Shown: positions 1 to 7,320 of the stretch, one piece after another | How positions within the stretch are numbered: position 1 is the first letter of the stretch | Layout: the number at the start of each line of letters is the position of its first letter | Assembly: GCA_934630555.1 (NCBI GenBank) | Contig: CAKTXB010000045.1 | Span: forward strand, 1 to 11,504 | Direction: 5' to 3' | Origin: an uncultured Oscillospiraceae bacterium | GTDB taxonomy: Bacteria > Bacillota > Clostridia > Oscillospirales > Oscillospiraceae | DNA length: 11,504 nt | The notes under the pieces: model-generated | The model's input: only the letters and a program-made list of their open reading frames with translations | Told to the model about the DNA's origin: nothing | Database searches by the model: none | Position numbers and translations under genes: made by a program

Positions 1-2820
1 CGGCCACTGTGTGCGCACAACGCCGATTTTGATGTGGGCTTTGTTGCCGCCGCGTGCGCGCGTTTGGGCATCGACTTTGAGCCGGTCTATCTTGATACGC
101 TCGTGCTGGCGCAGAACCTGATGCCGGAGCTGAACAAATTCAAGCTCGACATCGTGGCAAACGCCTTGAGCCTGCCGGAATTCAACCACCACCGCGCATC
201 GGATGACGCCATCACGTGCGGCTATCTGCTGGCGCGTTTCTTTGATATGCTGCAGGAGCGCGGCCTGACCCGGCTGGATGAGATCAACCCGCTCATGACC
301 CGGCTCCGCTCCGGCGGCAAAATTCTGGACCGGCGCGCGCGGCACATCATCGTGTTTGCCAAAAACTCCATCGGCCTGCGTAATCTTTACCGGCTGGTGT
401 CGCTTGGCAATCTGGAACATTTCAAGCGCGTGCCCATCATGCCGAAGTCCGAGCTGCTGAAATGGCGCGAGGGCCTGATCATCGGCTCTGCGTGCGAGGC
501 GGGCGAGCTGTTTCAGGCTGTGCTGGCCCACAAAAGCTGGGCCGAGCTGCGGCGGCTTGCGTCGTTCTATGACTTTTTGGAGATACAGCCCATCTGCAAT
601 AACCGCTTCATGCTCGATAAGGGCATGGCCGAGGATGAGGAGGAGCTGCGCAGCTTCAACCGCACCATCGTAAAGCTCGGTGCGGAGCTTGGAAAACCTG
701 TCTGCGCCACCGGCGATGTCCACTTCCTGGACCCGGAGGACGAGATCTATCGTCACATCCTGCTTGCTACCAAGCAGATGCAGGACGCCGACCGGCCGCT
801 GCCGCTGTATTTTAAAACAACAGATGAAATGCTGGAGGAGTTCTCCTACCTTGGCCCCGAAAAGGCGCTGGAGGTCGTGGTGACAAATCCGAATCTCATC
901 GTGGACTGGTGCGACGATGTGCGCCCCGTGCCGCACAATCTGTTCGCGCCGAAAATTGAAAACTCCGTGGAGGATCTGCAGGCGCTCGTCTACGGAAAGC
1001 TCAAGCGCCTGTACGGCGACGACCCGCCGGAGCTCATCCGGAAGCGTGTGGACACCGAAATGCACGACATCATCTCGTGCCACTACGACGTCATCTATAT
1101 GTCCGCCCAGAAGCTGGTGCAGAATTCGCTGGAGCACGGCTACCTTGTCGGCTCGCGTGGTTCCGTCGGCTCATCCATCGTGGCGTTTTTGTCCGGCATC
1201 ACGGAGGTCAACTCTTTCCCGCCGCACTACCGCTGCCCCCAGTGCCATTTCACAACATTTGAGGTGCCCGAGGGCTGCGCCTGCGGTGCGGACCTGCCGG
1301 ACGCCGTGTGCCCCAAATGCGGCGAGCGGCTCGATAAAGACGGCTTCAACATCCCGTTTGAAACGTTCCTCGGCTTCGGCGGCGACAAGGTGCCGGATAT
1401 TGACCTGAACTTCTCCGGCGAATATCAGGCCCGCGCGCATGCTTACTGCGTGGAAATGTTCGGCAAAACGCACGTTTTCCGCGCCGGCACCATCGGTACG
1501 GTGGCTGAAAAAACAGCCTATGGCTACGTAAAAAAATACCTTGCCGAGCGCGATCAGACCGTGCCCAAGGCCGAGGAAAACCGTCTGGCGGCAGGCTGCG
1601 TGGATGTTAAGCGCACCAGCGGTCAGCACCCCGGCGGCCTTGTGGTCATCCCGCAGGAAAACGAGATCTGGGATTTCTGCCCCGTGCAGCACCCGGCGGA
1701 CGATAAAGATTCCGAGTGGATCACGACGCATTTTGAATATCACGCCATGGAAGAAAATCTCCTGAAGCTCGATATGCTGGGCCATGATGACCCGACCATG
1801 ATCCGCATGCTCGAGGACATGACCGGCGTGGACGCACAGAAGATCCCGCTGGATGACCAGGACACCATGTCCATTTTCACCTCCAGCAAAATTCTCGGCT
1901 TTGAGGACGACCCCGTCCTTGGCCCCGTTGGCTCGTGCGCCATCCCGGAATTTGGCACGGGCTTCACGCGCGGCATGCTGCAGGAGACCCAGCCGACAAA
2001 ATTTGATACGCTCATCCGTTTGTCCGGCTTCTCCCATGGCACGGACGTGTGGCTCGGCAACGCGCGCGACCTCATTTTGTCCAAAACGGCCAGCGTCAAC
2101 GACGCCATCGGCTGCCGCGACGACATCATGCTTTATCTCATCCGCTGCGGAATGCCGGAAAAACGCTCGTTCAAGATCATGGAGTCCGTGCGAAAGGGCA
2201 GGGGGCTGCCCGAGGGTGCGGAGGAAGAGATGAAGGCCGCCGGCGTGCCGGACTGGTACATCGGCTCGTGCAAAAAGATCAAGTACCTGTTCCCCAAAGC
2301 CCATGCCACAGCCTATGTCATGATGGCCTTCCGCATCGCGTGGTTCAAGGTGCATGAGCCGCTGGCGTTCTACGCAGCCTATTTCTACCGCCGCAGCCAG
2401 AAGGGCGGCTTTGACGCCGCCGTTATGACGCGCGGCATCGAGACCGTCAAACAAAAGCTCCAGCAGATCAAGGCCGACGAGGACGCCACCGCCAAGGATG
2501 AAGACCTGCTCACCACGCTGGAGGTATGCTACGAATTCTACCTGCGCGGATTCGCATTTGCGCCCATTGATCTCTACCGTTCCCATGCGACCAGGTTCCT
2601 CATTGAAGACGGCAAGCTGCTGCCGCCATTCGTGTCGGTGTCCGGTCTCGGTGAAACCGCTGCGTGGGATATTATGGAGGGCCGCAAAGGCAAGCAGTTC
2701 ATTTCCATCGAGGAGTTTTCTGCCGCTTGCCCCAAGGTGTCCAAAACGCACATTGAAGACCTCAAGCTGGCCGGCGCCTTTGGCGATCTGCCGGAAACCA
2801 GCCAGATCACACTGTTTTGA
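1..2820 (+). CDS. polC: DNA polymerase III subunit alpha, PolC type (5'-truncated by window)
   Basis: This is the replicative DNA polymerase of Bacillota, with built-in 3'-5' proofreading. The reading frame is open from base 1, so the start lies upstream; 939 residues are visible of a family usually near 1400-1450. The fragment opens inside the DnaQ-like exonuclease with the ExoII motif HNADFD (residues 6-11) and the ExoIII motif HRASDD (64-69). The rest of the PHP domain follows, including ATGDVHFLDPEDEIYR. A cysteine cluster at residues 412, 415, 426, 428, 437 and 440 matches the PolC zinc-binding insertion. The palm signature PDIDLNFSGEYQ carries the catalytic aspartates D466 and D468. The last six residues, SQITLF, fit the beta-clamp binding motif at the PolC C-terminus. 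No frameshift or internal stop is seen. It converges on the minus-strand transporter gene, and both end at a shared terminator. An internal GTG at 34 is not the start, because the exonuclease motif precedes it. Confidence 0.98.
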   Translation, partial: RPLCAHNADFDVGFVAAACARLGIDFEPVYLDTLVLAQNLMPELNKFKLDIVANALSLPEFNHHRASDDAITCGYLLARFFDMLQERGLTRLDEINPLMTRLRSGGKILDRRARHIIVFAKNSIGLRNLYRLVSLGNLEHFKRVPIMPKSELLKWREGLIIGSACEAGELFQAVLAHKSWAELRRLASFYDFLEIQPICNNRFMLDKGMAEDEEELRSFNRTIVKLGAELGKPVCATGDVHFLDPEDEIYRHILLATKQMQDADRPLPLYFKTTDEMLEEFSYLGPEKALEVVVTNPNLIVDWCDDVRPVPHNLFAPKIENSVEDLQALVYGKLKRLYGDDPPELIRKRVDTEMHDIISCHYDVIYMSAQKLVQNSLEHGYLVGSRGSVGSSIVAFLSGITEVNSFPPHYRCPQCHFTTFEVPEGCACGADLPDAVCPKCGERLDKDGFNIPFETFLGFGGDKVPDIDLNFSGEYQARAHAYCVEMFGKTHVFRAGTIGTVAEKTAYGYVKKYLAERDQTVPKAEENRLAAGCVDVKRTSGQHPGGLVVIPQENEIWDFCPVQHPADDKDSEWITTHFEYHAMEENLLKLDMLGHDDPTMIRMLEDMTGVDAQKIPLDDQDTMSIFTSSKILGFEDDPVLGPVGSCAIPEFGTGFTRGMLQETQPTKFDTLIRLSGFSHGTDVWLGNARDLILSKTASVNDAIGCRDDIMLYLIRCGMPEKRSFKIMESVRKGRGLPEGAEEEMKAAGVPDWYIGSCKKIKYLFPKAHATAYVMMAFRIAWFKVHEPLAFYAAYFYRRSQKGGFDAAVMTRGIETVKQKLQQIKADEDATAKDEDLLTTLEVCYEFYLRGFAFAPIDLYRSHATRFLIEDGKLLPPFVSVSGLGETAAWDIMEGRKGKQFISIEEFSAACPKVSKTHIEDLKLAGAFGDLPETSQITLF

Positions 2821-2866
2821 CCATAAAAAGCTCCCGGATGCAGAAGCATCCGGGAGCTTTTTATGG
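2821..2866. terminator. Bidirectional intrinsic terminator between polC and lysW
   Basis: A perfect 20-bp inverted repeat (arms 2821-2840 and 2847-2866) surrounds a 6-nt loop, CAGAAG. The stem core CTCCCGGATG/CATCCGGGAG is GC-rich and is flanked by AAAAAG on one side and CTTTTT on the other. A U-run therefore follows the hairpin in either direction. It starts on the base after the polC stop codon and ends 5 nt before the lysW stop codon, so it can end both convergent transcripts. Confidence 0.95.
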
Positions 2867-2871
2867 TTCGT

Positions 2872-4620
2872 TTACTTTTTCTGCGTCACGGCGCGGATGA
2901 CCAGCAGCGTGCCGATCATCAGCACAATGCCCAGCGGCAGGCAGATATACCAGCTGCGGATAAAGCCCGCCAGCACATAGACCACAAACGACACGGCGGC
3001 AACTGTCATCGCATAGGGCAGCTGCGTGGTCACATGGTCAATGTGTACGCACTGTGCACCGGCCGAGGCCATGATGGTGGTGTCGGAGATGGGCGAGCAG
3101 TGGTCGCCGCAAACGGCACCGGCCATGCAGGCGGAGATAGAAATGATCATCAGCTCGTTGGACAGGTTGCCGTCAAACACGTTGACCACGATGGGAATGA
3201 GAATGCCGAACGTGCCCCACGACGTGCCGGTGGCAAAGCTCAAGCCGCAGCCGATGAGGAAGATGATGGCGGGCAGGAGCGACATAAAGCTGCCGGCCGA
3301 GCCGCGCACGAGCGCTGCGACGTACTGCTGCGCGCCGAGGGAGTCGGTCATGGCCTTCAGTGTCCAGGCAAACGTGAGAATGAGAATGGCCGGGACCATG
3401 GATTTGAAGCCCTCGGGAATAGCGTCCATGCACTCGGTGAACTTCATCACGCGCGTGGCAAGGAAGAAGAGGATGGTGAGGATCATGGCGATGACCGAGC
3501 CGTAGGTCAGACCGAGCGAGGCATTCGAGCCAGAGAAGGCATCCACGAACGATACGCCGTCAAAGAAGCCGCCGGTGTAGATCATGCCGATGACGCAGCA
3601 GACGATGAGCACAATGATCGGGAACACAAGATGGATGACGCGGCCATTGGGGTTGCCATCCTCCTTGGGCTGCTTTTCAGCGCCCGTGATGCTCGCCTTG
3701 ACGCGGCGCTGCTCGCTCTTGTTGAGATAGTCGCTCATCTCATACATCCGCATGGGGCCGTAATCGAACTTGGCGAACGTCAGCGTGAGCATCATCACGA
3801 TGGTCAGCAGCGCGTAAAAGTTATACGGAATGGCGCGGATGAACAGCTCCAGCCCGTTTGCACCTTCCACAAAGCCGGTGACAGCGGCTGCCCACGAGGA
3901 GATCGGAGCGATGATGCACACCGGCGCGGCCGTAGCATCGATGAGGTAGGCCAGCTTCGGCCGCGAGATGCCGTGCTTATCCGTCACCGGGCGCATGACA
4001 GAGCCGACGGTCAGGCAGTTGAAATAGTCGTCAATAAAGATCAGAACGCCGAGGGCGATGGTGGCCAGCTGCGCGCCGACCTTGGTCTTGACGTGCTTGA
4101 CCGACCAGCGGCCGAACGCCGCCGATCCGCCCGCGCGGTTCATCATCACGACCAACGCGCCGAGCACGACCAGGAAGATCAGAATGCCGACATTGCCGGT
4201 GCTGGACAGCGCCGTGCCGATCATGCCGTCGGCAAAGACGTGCTCAAATGTGCCGACAAGGTTAAAGTTGGAGTACAGCAGGCCGCCGATGAGGATGCCG
4301 ATGAACAGCGACGAATAGACCTCCTTGGTCATCAGCGCCAGCGCGATGGCGATGATGGGCGGCATGAGCGCCCAGAAGGTGCTGTAAACGTGACTGGCGG
4401 CCTCGACCTTGCCCTCGCCGCCGCAGGTGGCGCAGGTATGCTCCGCTTCCGCGCCGGTGTCATAATCGGCGATGGTCACAACGCCCGCGCCCTCGCATTC
4501 GGGGCAGTCCTGCAGGCGGGTAACGCCGTTGCTGCTGACAGCTGCATACACCATCAGCGCCAGAATGAGTGCAATGACGATGGCCGTGGCCAGCGCACTG
4601 CTTCGCTTCTTCTGTTCCAT
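2872..4620 (-). CDS. lysW: NhaC-superfamily transporter under lysine riboswitch control, probable lysine transporter LysW
   Basis: This is a 582-residue polytopic membrane protein. Sequence patterns place it in the NhaC Na+/H+ antiporter superfamily: IDDYFNCLTVGSVMRP (196-211), GTSWGTFGILIP (465-476) and GDHCSPISDTT (505-515). The lysine riboswitch in its leader argues that it imports lysine; LysW is the known name for NhaC-type proteins under this element. Transport of lysine, and any Na+ or H+ coupling, are inferences. The start is ATG at 4620-4618, with the Shine-Dalgarno AGGAG 8 nt upstream. An in-frame upstream start (4674) would put codons through the terminator hairpin and is rejected. 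Oddity: the loop between TM1 (about 9-29) and TM2 (about 80-98) holds CPECEGAG (39-46) and CATCGGEG (63-70), two DnaJ-type CxxCxGxG motifs. With the basic N-terminus (EQKKR) inside, this loop should face outward. The gene stands alone on its strand. Confidence 0.9.
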   Translation of the reverse strand: MEQKKRSSALATAIVIALILALMVYAAVSSNGVTRLQDCPECEGAGVVTIADYDTGAEAEHTCATCGGEGKVEAASHVYSTFWALMPPIIAIALALMTKEVYSSLFIGILIGGLLYSNFNLVGTFEHVFADGMIGTALSSTGNVGILIFLVVLGALVVMMNRAGGSAAFGRWSVKHVKTKVGAQLATIALGVLIFIDDYFNCLTVGSVMRPVTDKHGISRPKLAYLIDATAAPVCIIAPISSWAAAVTGFVEGANGLELFIRAIPYNFYALLTIVMMLTLTFAKFDYGPMRMYEMSDYLNKSEQRRVKASITGAEKQPKEDGNPNGRVIHLVFPIIVLIVCCVIGMIYTGGFFDGVSFVDAFSGSNASLGLTYGSVIAMILTILFFLATRVMKFTECMDAIPEGFKSMVPAILILTFAWTLKAMTDSLGAQQYVAALVRGSAGSFMSLLPAIIFLIGCGLSFATGTSWGTFGILIPIVVNVFDGNLSNELMIISISACMAGAVCGDHCSPISDTTIMASAGAQCVHIDHVTTQLPYAMTVAAVSFVVYVLAGFIRSWYICLPLGIVLMIGTLLVIRAVTQKK

Positions 4621-4638
4621 GTTTCTCTCTCCTGAAAT

Positions 4639-4671
4639 AAAAAATTGCGTCATGACCCTGTCATGACGCAA
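4639..4671 (-). terminator. Intrinsic terminator of the lysine riboswitch expression platform
   Basis: On the minus strand, a perfect 11-bp stem (TTGCGTCATGA at 4671-4661, TCATGACGCAA at 4655-4645) with loop CAGGG is followed at once by six T residues (4644-4639). It lies about 6 nt before the lysW Shine-Dalgarno. Its 5' arm and loop contain CATGACAG (4665-4658). This is the exact complement of CTGTCATG (4700-4693), which includes the 3' strand of aptamer stem P1. P1 and the antiterminator therefore compete for the same strand. Lysine binding should hold P1 closed, let the terminator form and switch lysW off. Confidence 0.93.
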
Positions 4672-4693
4672 CATACAAAACTATGCCTCATCC

Positions 4694-4852
4694 ATGACAG
4701 CGCTCCACATTCGTGACAGTCCGGCAGATATTCTCTGACGGCCCAGGCTGCAGCGCCCCGGCTGAGCGGCTGCCCCTTCGGCAAAGTTCCCTTTCCGCTC
4801 CCGCTGCCGGCGGTCTTGTGAGCGTACTGATGTCCTTTGCAACCTCTATCAT
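4694..4852 (-). ncRNA. Lysine riboswitch (L box) aptamer
   Basis: Read on the minus strand, the leader carries the conserved landmarks of the lysine riboswitch in order. Stem P1 is ATGATAG (4852-4846) with CTGTCAT (4700-4694). The conserved AGAGGTTGC follows. P2 pairs GCAAAG (4840-4835) with CTTTGC (4786-4781), and further in CGCTC (4824-4820) pairs with GAGCG (4800-4796). Other landmarks are an AGTA segment, the GGAAAGGGA...GCCGAAG core strand, a hairpin with loop GAATA, then ACTGTCACGAATGTGGAGCGC before the P1 return strand. These match the aligned cores of the Bacillus lysC and Thermotoga riboswitches as recalled. A promoter upstream and an intrinsic terminator downstream complete a transcription-attenuating switch. 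The ligand, L-lysine, follows from the family and was not tested. Confidence 0.94.
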
Positions 4853-4863
4853 AACTGCATTTC

Positions 4864-4891
4864 ATTATACACGCACAGCGACCTGTGTCAA
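4864..4891 (-). promoter_or_regulatory. Sigma-A type promoter for the lysW leader
   Basis: On the minus strand, TTGACA (4891-4886) and TATAAT (4869-4864) both match consensus and are separated by 16 bp. Transcription should begin near 4857, about 5 nt before aptamer stem P1. That gives a leader of about 235 nt before the lysW start codon. With such a strong promoter, control is expected mainly through the riboswitch terminator. Confidence 0.9.
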
Positions 4892-4909
4892 TGCCTTTTC
4901 TGCAAAAAT

Positions 4910-4935
4910 ATGCGAAAGCAGGAAACAATTCGCAT
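4910..4935. repeat. Short inverted repeat in the divergent intergenic region
   Basis: ATGCGAA (4910-4916) and TTCGCAT (4929-4935) form a perfect 7-bp inverted repeat with a 12-nt spacer. It lies between the lysW -35 box and the start of the DUF3343 gene. It could be an operator for a dimeric regulator of either divergent unit, or chance. No regulator gene is nearby. Confidence 0.3.
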
Positions 4936-4986
4936 CTGTGGCCGAAAAATGACGCCGGGCATAGAATGACGCGGGAGGGAACTTCT

Positions 4987-5241
4987 ATGTTTGAATACTA
5001 TTTCACGTTCCGCGCCGTCACGCAGGCGCAAAGTGCGCGGCACGTTTTGTATCTTGGCGGCATCGCGGCGGTGCTGGGGCGCGCGCCGCGGCAGCTTTCC
5101 ATGCAGGGCTGCGGCTATGTCCTGCGCATACCGGCACAGTCGGGCGTGCGCGCGCTGGCGCTGCTGCGCACGGGTCACGCGGCGTTTGTGCATATGTACC
5201 GTGTGTACCAGAGCGGTGCGGTGGAGGAGGTGCAGACATGA
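4987..5241 (+). CDS. DUF3343 family small protein, possible sulfur/selenium carrier
   Basis: This is an 84-residue protein with no signal peptide or membrane helix evident. Its layout fits DUF3343 (putative Se/S carrier-like): an N-terminal strand, FEYYFTFRAVTQAQSA, a helix, then a conserved cysteine in SMQGCGYVLRI (Cys42), which corresponds to the CG-x-x-LR motif of the family. The start ATG at 4987 has GGGAGG at 4973-4978, 8 nt upstream; an in-frame start at 4885 would lack a ribosome site and overlap the lysW promoter. The stop TGA overlaps the next gene's ATG in an ATGA junction, so the two are translationally coupled. Pairing with a cysteine desulfurase-type enzyme suggests it receives persulfide or selenium on Cys42. 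The family is recognised with moderate certainty, and the carrier role is inference. Confidence 0.75.
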   Translation: MFEYYFTFRAVTQAQSARHVLYLGGIAAVLGRAPRQLSMQGCGYVLRIPAQSGVRALALLRTGHAAFVHMYRVYQSGAVEEVQT

Positions 5242-6350
5242 TCTATCTCGACTCCGCAGCCACTTCCATGCCAAAACCGCCCGCAGTCTATACGGCTGCG
5301 CTGACTGCCATGCGGGCCTTTGCCAGCCCCGGGCGGGGCGGCCACGCCGCCGCCGAGGCGGCGCAGGAGGCCGTTTACACCTGCCGGGAGCGGGCAGCGG
5401 CGCTGTTTGACGCCGTGCCGGAGCAGGTCGTATTCACCATGAACGCCACGCACGGACTGAACATCGCCCTCAAAACGCTGGCGCGCCCGGGCGACCGCGT
5501 GGTCATCTCCGGCTTTGAACACAACGCCGTCGTGCGTCCACTGCATAAGATCGGCGCCCAGATCGTGGTGGCCGGACAGAAACTCTTTGACCCCGACGAT
5601 ACGCTGCGCGCCTTCGATGCGGCCATCACGCCGGACACAAAGGCTGTCGTGTGTACGCACGTGTCGAACGTCTTTGGCTATATCCTGCCGGTGCGGCAAA
5701 TCGCGGCGCTCTGCCGCGAACGGAACGTGCCGTTTGTGCTGGATGCATCGCAGGCGGCGGGTGTGCTGCCGGTCAGTCTGCACCAGCTTGGCGCGGCATT
5801 CATCGCCATGCCGGGCCACAAGAGCCTCTACGGCCCGCAGGGCACGGGCATCCTGCTGTGCGGTCAAATGCCGGAAAGCCTCTTGGAGGGCGGCACGGGC
5901 AGCTTGTCCGCGCTGCCGCAGATGCCGGACTTTTTGCCGGATGCGGCGGAAGCGGGCACGCCGAACGTCGCAGGCATCCATGCGCTGGCAGCCGGGCTGG
6001 CCTTTGTGCAAAAGCGCGGCACGGACGCTATCCTGGCGCACGAAACGGCTCTGCGCCGCACGCTGGCAAACCGGCTGCGGGAGATCCCCGGCGTGCGCGT
6101 ATATGAGGATACGCCGCAGACAGGCGTTTTGTCCGTGACCATGGACGGCTGCGACTGTGAAACACTGGCGGGCACTCTTGCTGCGCGGGGCGTTGCCGTG
6201 CGGGCGGGGCTGCACTGTGCGCCGCTGGCACACAAAAGCGCCGGAACATTTGCCAGTGGCACAGTGCGCTTCAGCTTCAGTGCATTCAACACCCTCCGCC
6301 ATGTAGAAACGGCAGCCGAGGTTGTGAAAAATTCCAAAGACGGGGCATAG
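5238..6350 (+). CDS. Class V aminotransferase, cysteine desulfurase family protein
   Basis: This is a 370-residue, PLP-dependent fold-type I enzyme predicted to remove sulfur (or selenium) from cysteine (or selenocysteine), giving alanine and an enzyme-bound persulfide. The N-terminal IYLDSAATSMPKP motif is typical. His95 (GFEHNAV) should stack on PLP, Asp169 (VLDASQAAG) should bind the pyridine nitrogen, and Lys195 (PGHKSLYGPQGTG) should form the Schiff base. Cys327 in RAGLHCAPLAH sits where the persulfide-forming cysteine of SufS/CsdB-like enzymes lies. The pattern resembles the EF2568-type subfamily of cysteine desulfurase-like proteins rather than IscS or NifS proper. AGGAGG just upstream of ATG 5238 provides a strong ribosome site. 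It overlaps the DUF3343 gene by 4 nt, so that protein is the likely partner. No scaffold (sufU, iscU) or selD gene lies in the window, so the acceptor pathway is unknown. Confidence 0.88.
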   Translation: MIYLDSAATSMPKPPAVYTAALTAMRAFASPGRGGHAAAEAAQEAVYTCRERAAALFDAVPEQVVFTMNATHGLNIALKTLARPGDRVVISGFEHNAVVRPLHKIGAQIVVAGQKLFDPDDTLRAFDAAITPDTKAVVCTHVSNVFGYILPVRQIAALCRERNVPFVLDASQAAGVLPVSLHQLGAAFIAMPGHKSLYGPQGTGILLCGQMPESLLEGGTGSLSALPQMPDFLPDAAEAGTPNVAGIHALAAGLAFVQKRGTDAILAHETALRRTLANRLREIPGVRVYEDTPQTGVLSVTMDGCDCETLAGTLAARGVAVRAGLHCAPLAHKSAGTFASGTVRFSFSAFNTLRHVETAAEVVKNSKDGA

Positions 6351-6354
6351 ACAC

Positions 6355-6383
6355 TTGCGCGGACGGGGGATTTGCGGTATAAT
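6355..6383 (+). promoter_or_regulatory. Predicted promoter of cdaA-cdaR
   Basis: A perfect -10 TATAAT (6378-6383) lies 17 bp downstream of TTGCGC (6355-6360), a weak -35 that keeps only the TTG. Transcription would begin near 6390, leaving a leader of about 55 nt before the cdaA ATG. It sits in the 94-nt gap after the desulfurase gene, so the cyclase unit can be expressed independently. Confidence 0.65.
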
Positions 6384-6444
6384 AAGCCACAACTGTAAGT
6401 ATACCTGTCAGTCCGCGCACACTGCGTTTCGGGAGTCGTGTTTT

Positions 6445-7320
6445 ATGTCTGCTGTTGAGAATTTCTTTCAAAGTCTGTTCTACAGTATCCCGACGATCAC
6501 CGTCACGGATATTTTAGATATTCTGGTCGTCACCTTCCTGATCTATAAACTGCTGCGCCTGCTGCAAACGACCAACGCGGCACGGGCGCTGCGCAGCATT
6601 CTGGTGCTGCTCATCATCACATGGCTCACGGAAGTGCTGCATATGTATGCGCTGCACTGGATCTTGAGCCGGATCCTCGAGGTCGGCCTGATCGCGCTCG
6701 TCATCGTATTTCAGCCAGAGCTGCGGCGCGCGCTGGAGCGGCTGGGCAGCCGCACCAGTCTGCAAATTTTCGGCAAGCCGCTGGCGTCCAACGCGGAGGA
6801 AGCGGCCATCAGCGCCACGGTCTCCGCGTGCGAGATCATGTCGCGCCAGAAGATCGGCGTGCTGCTTGCGTTTGAGCGCAACGTTTCACTGGAAGAATAT
6901 TTTAAAACCGGCACGATCATCGACGCCCGTGTATCCGAGCAGCTGCTGCGCAACCTGTTTTTCCCCAAAGCGGCGCTGCATGACGGCGCGGCCATCATCC
7001 GCGGCGGCCGCGTGGCGGCGGCGGGCTGCGTGATGCCGCTCTCTGAAAACACACACCTTTCCGCCGATCTCGGCACGCGTCACCGCGCGGGCGTCGGCAC
7101 GAGCGAAGCGTCTGACGCTGTGGTCGTCATCGTTTCCGAGGAAACGGGTACCATCTCCGTCGCCATCGGCGGAATGCTCAAGCGGCACCTTGCACCGCAG
7201 ACGTTGGAAAAGCTGCTGCAAAACGAACTGCTGCCCAAGGACGACGTACAGGACAAGGGGCTGTTTGAACGCCTGAAGCAGGAACTGGACAAGAGGGTGA
7301 AGAAGCATGAAAGACAGTAA
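6445..7320 (+). CDS. cdaA: Diadenylate cyclase CdaA, membrane-bound
   Basis: CdaA condenses two ATP into cyclic di-AMP, which controls potassium and osmolyte balance and cell-wall homeostasis. The 291-residue protein has an N-terminal region with about three membrane helices (about 22-40, 48-66 and 76-90). A short linker follows, then the cytoplasmic DAC domain. Both catalytic motifs are present: Asp180-Gly181-Ala182 in ALHDGAAII, and Arg212-His213-Arg214 in GTRHRAGVG. Start ATG 6445 (MSAVENFFQS) has GGGAG about 9 nt upstream and fits the family's usual N-terminus and length. An upstream in-frame TTG at 6355 is part of the promoter and is not used. The 3' end overlaps cdaR by 14 nt, the usual arrangement with its membrane regulator. 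Confidence 0.97.
   Translation: MSAVENFFQSLFYSIPTITVTDILDILVVTFLIYKLLRLLQTTNAARALRSILVLLIITWLTEVLHMYALHWILSRILEVGLIALVIVFQPELRRALERLGSRTSLQIFGKPLASNAEEAAISATVSACEIMSRQKIGVLLAFERNVSLEEYFKTGTIIDARVSEQLLRNLFFPKAALHDGAAIIRGGRVAAAGCVMPLSENTHLSADLGTRHRAGVGTSEASDAVVVIVSEETGTISVAIGGMLKRHLAPQTLEKLLQNELLPKDDVQDKGLFERLKQELDKRVKKHERQ

Noticed and set aside
1171..2751. Long open frame of 526 codons on the minus strand, antisense to polC
   Set aside because: The polC frame beneath it matches the family from end to end. The antisense product shows no recognisable motif and is rich in His, Arg, Ala and Gly, as expected of a mirror of GC-rich coding sequence.
2863..4635. Open frame of 590 codons on the plus strand, antisense to lysW
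   Set aside because: Its product is extremely rich in His, Asp, Arg and Gln with no hydrophobic core, the reverse image of membrane-protein codons. lysW has a riboswitch, a ribosome site and family motifs.
4618..4674. Upstream start for lysW adding 18 residues
   Set aside because: It would place the coding start inside the riboswitch terminator hairpin and has no ribosome site. The ATG at 4620 has AGGAG at 8 nt.
4939..4967. Candidate promoter for the DUF3343 gene (TAGAAT at 4962-4967)
   Set aside because: The -35 position reads TGGCCG, a poor match, and the start site would fall within the ribosome binding site. It is not strong enough to list.
5175..6392. Open frame of 405 codons on the minus strand, antisense to the desulfurase gene
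   Set aside because: It has no family motif. The plus-strand frame carries the PLP lysine, aspartate and cysteine motifs and is coupled to its neighbour.
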